The position numbers and the translations under genes were made by a program. A DNA stretch of 64,000 bases from Nocardiopsis mwathae (GTDB lineage: Bacteria; Actinomycetota; Actinomycetes; Streptosporangiales; Streptosporangiaceae), in contig NZ_JACHDS010000001.1 of NCBI RefSeq assembly GCF_014201195.1, forward strand, positions 4,836,001-4,900,000, given 5' to 3'. The first letter of the stretch is position 1. Every line of letters begins with the position of its first letter. Below, in pieces: positions 60,615 through 64,000 of this stretch. The notes beneath the pieces were generated by a model that did not search any database, was not told where the DNA came from, and saw nothing but the letters and a program-made list of their open reading frames with translations.

Positions 60615-61550
60615 TCACGCGGCCAATCGCATCTCCTGATGGGCTGCGTATACCTCCGCGGGCGTGTTGTATCCCAGTGCGGAGTGCAGGCGCCTATGAT
60701 TGTACCAGTGCTCGATATAGCAAGTGATGTCGCGCCGGGCGCCTTCACGAGTGGGATACACCATGCGGTTCACCCGCTCGTTCTTCAGCGCACCGAAGAA
60801 CGACTCGGCCAGGGCATTGTCGTAGCAGATCCCGGTTCGGCCGACCGAGCGCTGGAATCCGTGTTCGGCGAGGAATTCGCCGAAACCCCGTGAAGTGTAG
60901 TTGCTGCCACGATCAGAGTGGAAGATTGCGCCTGCGGATACCTTTCCGTTTCGCTGAGCGTTCTTCAGCGCTTGGATGATGAGCGGGGTGCGGTAGTGGT
61001 CGCCCATCGCGTATCCGATGACTTCCTTGGTGCAGCAGTCGATCACGGTCGCCAGGTACAGCCACCCTTCCCACGTAGGAATGTAAGTGACATCACCGAC
61101 GAGTTTCATACCGGGCGCCGGGGCGGTGAAGTCGCGCTGGACCAGGTCGGGGATGTCGGCGGTGCCGTCGGGGTCGGTCAGGCACCCGCGGGCAGGGCGC
61201 GGTTGGCAGGGCTCCAGGCCCATCTGTCGCATGAGCAGGCGCACCAGCTCGGGGCCGGCCTGCACATCCCAGCGCTGGAGCTGGGCATGCACCCGCCGGT
61301 GGCCGTAGGTTCCCTCGGAGTCGTCGAAGGCCTTTTCGATGAGGAGTTTCAGGTGTTCTCGCCGCTGATGGGTTGCTGATTCCGGTCGGGCTCGCCATTC
61401 GTAGTACCCCGATCGGGACACGTCGAGGCGGGAGCACATGAAGTCGACGGTGAAGGCGTACTTCGCGGTGTCATCGAAACGCATGGTCTCGATGAACTCG
61501 TATTTGTCGCTTACGGACGATCCTTCGCGAAGTACGCGGCCGCTTTTTTT
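60615..61550 (-). CDS. IS3-family transposase OrfB (copy 2)
   Basis: About 311 residues from the slippage site: HTH_21 (YGHRRVHAQLQRW), then the integrase core with GDVTYIPTWEG (Asp), IFHSDRGSNYTS (Asp) and YDNALAESFFGALKNE (Glu). Intact DDE triad. Coordinates start at the A7 run because the product is expected as an OrfAB fusion by -1 frameshift; no good independent start codon is seen. Closely related to, but distinct from, copy 1 at 27437. Confidence 0.87.
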   Translation of the reverse strand, partial: KKSGRVLREGSSVSDKYEFIETMRFDDTAKYAFTVDFMCSRLDVSRSGYYEWRARPESATHQRREHLKLLIEKAFDDSEGTYGHRRVHAQLQRWDVQAGPELVRLLMRQMGLEPCQPRPARGCLTDPDGTADIPDLVQRDFTAPAPGMKLVGDVTYIPTWEGWLYLATVIDCCTKEVIGYAMGDHYRTPLIIQALKNAQRNGKVSAGAIFHSDRGSNYTSRGFGEFLAEHGFQRSVGRTGICYDNALAESFFGALKNERVNRMVYPTREGARRDITCYIEHWYNHRRLHSALGYNTPAEVYAAHQEMRLAA

Positions 61551-61798
61551 AGAAACTCGATTTCTTTGGCCTGTTCGCGGTTGATCCGTTCGAGTTCCCG
61601 GAGGCGGGCGCGCTCGCTCAGGTCGAGTCCGGGTTCTTCGGGGGCGCGGCTCTCTTGATGGCGTTTGACCCACGTGCGCAGGGTTTCGGAGTTGACACCG
61701 AGTTCCTTGGCGACATGCGCGATCGGACGCCCGGACTCGATCGCGATTCGTACTGCTTCCTCGCGGAACTCCGGCGAGTACTTGCTTGCCCTGCTCAA
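61511..61798 (-). CDS. IS3-family OrfA (copy 2)
   Basis: A 95-residue helix-turn-helix protein (YSPEFREEAVRIAIESGRPIAHVAKELGVNSETLRTWVK) followed by a leucine-rich coiled coil (ERARLRELERINREQAKEIEFLKK). It provides DNA binding and is fused to OrfB by frameshifting at the A7 run that encodes the LKK near its end. Confidence 0.9.
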   Translation of the reverse strand: MSRASKYSPEFREEAVRIAIESGRPIAHVAKELGVNSETLRTWVKRHQESRAPEEPGLDLSERARLRELERINREQAKEIEFLKKAAAYFAKDRP

Positions 61799-61865
61799 TT
61801 CTTCCCCTCGTTTCCTTACGGGACCATCTTATTGGGTCCCTGTCCGGAAACCTCGGGGCACCTCA

Positions 61866-62036
61866 CACGTCAGTGCTCACGGCCCTGCCCCCAGCCTGCC
61901 ACCGGAACCCGAAGGCCAGCAGGTCACCAGCCTGACCATGCACCGTCGATCCCATCTTCCCGATGACACCCGGCCTCCGCCCCGGTTGGAGAGCTGGGAC
62001 GATCTGCTGCGCCACGCCCGGAAGGAGACGCCGTGA
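61866..62036 (+). pseudogene. C-terminal fragment of IstA (IS21 transposase)
   Basis: The frame ending at 62036 gives a proline-rich tail finishing RLESWDDLLRHARKETP and overlaps the GTG of istB, the normal istA-istB coupling. The rest of istA is missing on the left because the IS3 element has cut in at 61865. The catalytic domain is not in the window, so IS21 transposition from here is not possible. Confidence 0.6.
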
Positions 62037-62821
62037 ACCGCCGCCATTCCCTGACCGAGCCGGCTTCTGATGCCGCGATCGATTCGGCTTGCCGGGCGCT
62101 TCGCCTGCCCACGATGCGCGCGCAGTTCTCCGAACTCGCCGATCGGGCCGAGCGCGACCACTTGTCCTACCGGGGGTTCTTGGCCGAGCTTCTGATGGCC
62201 CAGTGCGACGACCGGGACCGCCGACGCTCCGAGCGGCGGATCCGGGCGGCGAAGTTCCCTCGGGAGAAGTCGCTGCGCGACTTCGACTACGACGCCAATC
62301 CCAACGTCACCCCGGCGGTGGTCAACAATCTGGCCACCTGCGACTGGATCCGGCGGGGAGAGCCGCTCTGCCTGATCGGCGATTCGGGGACCGGTAAGTC
62401 CCATCTGCTGATCGCGTTGGGCACCGCGGCGGCGATGGCGGGCTTCCGGGTCAAGTACACCCTGGCCGCGAAGCTGGTCAACGAGCTGGTCGAGGCCGCC
62501 GATGACAAGCAGCTGACCAAGACCATCGCCCGCTATGGACGGGTGGATCTTCTCTGCATCGATGAGCTGGGGTATCTCGAGCTTGATCGCCGGGGAGCCG
62601 AGATGTTGTTCCAGGTGCTGACCGAGCGCGAGGAGAAGAACAGCGTCGCGATCGCATCGAATGAGTCGTTCGGCGGGTGGGGCAAGACGTTCACCGATCC
62701 CCGTCTTTGCGCGGCGATCATCGACCGGTTGACCTTCAACGGCACGATCGTGGAGACCGGCAGTGATTCCTACCGGCTGGCGCATACCAAGGCCCGCCAG
62801 CAGCAGGCCGCGATGAGGTAG
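62033..62821 (+). CDS. istB: IS21-family helper ATPase IstB
   Basis: A 262-residue AAA+ ATPase of the DnaC/IstB group. Walker A is IGDSGTGKSH (~120), Walker B is LLCIDELGYLEL (~180), and SNESFGGWGKTF is the IstB-specific motif. It loads the IstA transposase on target DNA. The gene is intact, although its partner istA is truncated. Confidence 0.93.
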   Translation: MNRRHSLTEPASDAAIDSACRALRLPTMRAQFSELADRAERDHLSYRGFLAELLMAQCDDRDRRRSERRIRAAKFPREKSLRDFDYDANPNVTPAVVNNLATCDWIRRGEPLCLIGDSGTGKSHLLIALGTAAAMAGFRVKYTLAAKLVNELVEAADDKQLTKTIARYGRVDLLCIDELGYLELDRRGAEMLFQVLTEREEKNSVAIASNESFGGWGKTFTDPRLCAAIIDRLTFNGTIVETGSDSYRLAHTKARQQQAAMR

Positions 62822-62827
62822 TCGAGG

Positions 62828-62946
62828 GGTGGGGCCAGTTCGAGCCGTCATCGCGGGGCCGAATCAGGGCGTCATGACGGTCCGAAGTGGCCCCGGGGTG
62901 GGGCCAGTTCAAGTCGTCCTGGTGGGGCCATTTCACACCGTCATAG
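62828..62946 (+). repeat. IS21 right-end direct repeats
   Basis: Three ~26-bp repeats starting GGTGGGGCCA: at 62828-62853, 62897-62922 and 62921-62946. Repeated terminal sites for IstA are typical of IS21 elements. The right end of the element is near 62947, where the intron maturase sequence resumes. Confidence 0.65.
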
Positions 62947-64000
62947 CCACAGCGCAGCCGGTGCAGCCGGAAGACGTCGCTGGCGAGGAGGTAGTACTGG
63001 ACGATGCCCCGGTACTCGGCCCCGTAGCGGGCAACGATGCTGTAGTCGTGATCGTTGACCATCGGGTTCCGGCGTGCGGGTTGGCCGCGCGACAAGTACG
63101 GAGCGGACTTGGCCTTGACCACGGACGCAGGCACGTGCAGGACGATGGTCCCGTTCAGCGACCGGCGGTTGCGCCGGTCGGTCGCGGAGGGGCGCCGTGT
63201 TCTGCGGTTGCGGCTGGCGACCGAGATCTCATAGCCGAGGAACCTGGCCCGCTGGCTGCGGGCATGGGTGACCAGCGTCTTGTCTTCGGAGAGTTCCAGC
63301 TTGAGGTCCTCGCGCAGGAACCGCCTCAGACGCTGTTTGATCTGCTCGGCTTCGGCTTTAGGCCCGGCGAACCCGAGCAGGCTGTCATCGGCGTATCTGC
63401 AGTAGCGCAGCCTGCGGTAGCCCGGGTCACGGGGATCCTGGCTGGGCAGGCTATGCAGCTGCCGGTAGAGGGATCGCACCTGGGCGCGGTCGCCTCGGCG
63501 GCGGGCCCGGACGATCTCCTGCTCGGTCTTGCGGTACTCCGGGTTGCGTGCCCGGAGCCTGCCCCGGGTGAATTCCGGGATCAGCACTGTCTCGATGAAG
63601 ACGTCCAGCTTGTGCAGGTAGATGTTGGACAGTACAGGCGAGGCGATTCCGCCTTGGGGAACCCCGCTGAGGGTCGCACCCCACCTGAAGTCCTCCAGGT
63701 ATCCGGCCGTCAGCATGTTCCGCACCAGCCGCAGGAACCGGTTGTCGTGGATCTTCTCCGACAGGATCGCGATCATCACATCGTGGTCGAATGACCCGAA
63801 GCAGTCGGCGATGTCGCACTCGACGAACCAGGTGGTCCCGGTCCAGGTGTTGGCCACCTCCCGCAAGGCGGTGTGGCAGCCCTTCCCGGGCCGAAACCCG
63901 TGGGAGCGGTCGGAGAACACCGGCTCGTAGTAGGCCTCCAACAACAGCCGCACCACTTCACCGACGAGTTTGTCCGACCAGGTCGGCATGCCCAGCGGGC
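62947..64000 (-). pseudogene. Group II intron reverse transcriptase/maturase, interrupted, running off the window
   Basis: The reading frame from the window edge contains reverse-transcriptase blocks: GFRPGKGCHTAL, FVECDIADCFGSFDHD, GVPQGGIASPVLSNIYLHKLD and RYCRYADDSLLGF (the catalytic YADD), then SEDKTLVTHARSQRARFLGY and the maturase-domain start YGAEYRGIVQYYLL. At RLHRLRC (about 62950) the protein stops matching and the frame continues into the IS21 end. The maturase X domain is thus truncated by that insertion. The N-terminus lies beyond the window. RNA domains of the intron were not identified. Confidence 0.8.

Larger units (their letters stand above)
60573..61865 (-). mobile_element. 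IS3-family element, copy 2, complete
   Basis: About 1.29 kb with ends TGAGGGGTCCCGCTGTTGCC and, at the other side, the complement of TGAGGTGCCCCGAGGTTTCC. It contains overlapping orfA and orfB with a T7 run (A7 on the coding strand) at 61544-61550, a standard -1 slippage site. It has inserted into the istA gene of an IS21 element. No target duplication is evident. Confidence 0.87.

Noticed and set aside
27395-61865. A recently moved composite transposon
   Set aside because: The two IS3 copies differ substantially in protein sequence and one lacks orfA; kept only as a layout observation.
1-64000. CRISPR array or cas genes
   Set aside because: No regularly spaced repeat-spacer units and no Cas-like protein were seen; the only periodic array (29639-29700) has a 14-bp period.

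Overview
This is a high-GC actinomycete chromosome segment. The evidence is the GTG/TTG starts with GGAGG-type ribosome sites, SARP/AfsR regulators, rare TTA codons and type II polyketide genes. I cannot name the genus from sequence alone; a Nocardiopsis/Streptomyces-like soil actinomycete is an inference.

Layout. (1) 1-2168: right end of an integrative element next to tRNA-Pro(CGG): a partial excisionase-like gene, an XRE regulator and a tyrosine integrase. (2) 2260-9083: a large AfsR/SARP regulator with two small genes of unknown function upstream, then a NUDIX protein, a PhzF-fold isomerase and a small membrane protein. (3) 9113-18791: a complete deoxy-aminosugar cassette. It has an activator-dependent glycosyltransferase with its haem-less P450-like helper, plus RmlA, RmlB, epimerase, 4-ketoreductase, 2,3-dehydratase and a DnmJ-like aminotransferase. 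This matches the daunosamine set, but no aglycone gene is beside it. (4) 19163-24960: general genes (DUF2786, PPOX, a second DNA clamp, a hotdog protein, allantoicase, LysR). A cluster of DnaA-box-like sites lies at 20113-20185. (5) 25088-31408: tRNA-Ser(TGA), an inverted tRNA-Ser 3' fragment, a graveyard of IS1634, IS630 and IS3 elements, and a TcmP-like methyltransferase divergent from an ArsR-type regulator with a 14-bp-periodic operator array.

(6) 31753-53098: an aromatic type II polyketide cluster. A SARP activator with two TTA codons is followed by a dense operon: ACP, methyltransferase fold, second carrier protein, aromatase, NRPS-type adenylation enzyme, TcmI cyclase, cupin cyclase, KS-alpha, KS-beta, TcmH-like monooxygenase, type II thioesterase and O-methyltransferase. 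An ISL3 element separates this operon from a second glycosyltransferase, an MFS exporter, a double-Lrp regulator, a ketoreductase, an FAD hydroxylase, another TcmH-like monooxygenase and a quinone-type reductase. The core enzyme set resembles tetracenomycin/WhiE-type pathways. The adenylation enzyme, second carrier protein and thioesterase are additional and suggest that an amino acid is loaded as starter or appended unit. (7) 53179-60395: a second deoxysugar operon on the minus strand (3-ketoreductase, epimerase, RmlA, RmlB, 2,3-dehydratase) and a SnoaL-like protein. Its 2,3-dehydratase is destroyed by a nonsense codon, an ISAs1 insertion with a 9-bp target duplication, and a frameshift. The intact copy at 16108 could substitute. 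(8) 60573-64000: nested mobile DNA: IS3 inside an IS21 element, itself inside a group II intron maturase gene that runs off the window.

How the genes may work together (inference): the SARP activates the polyketide operon; the minimal PKS makes a poly-beta-ketone possibly primed by a carrier-bound amino acid; aromatase and cyclases fold it; monooxygenases, reductases and methyltransferases decorate it; deoxysugars from one or both cassettes are attached; and the MFS protein exports the product.
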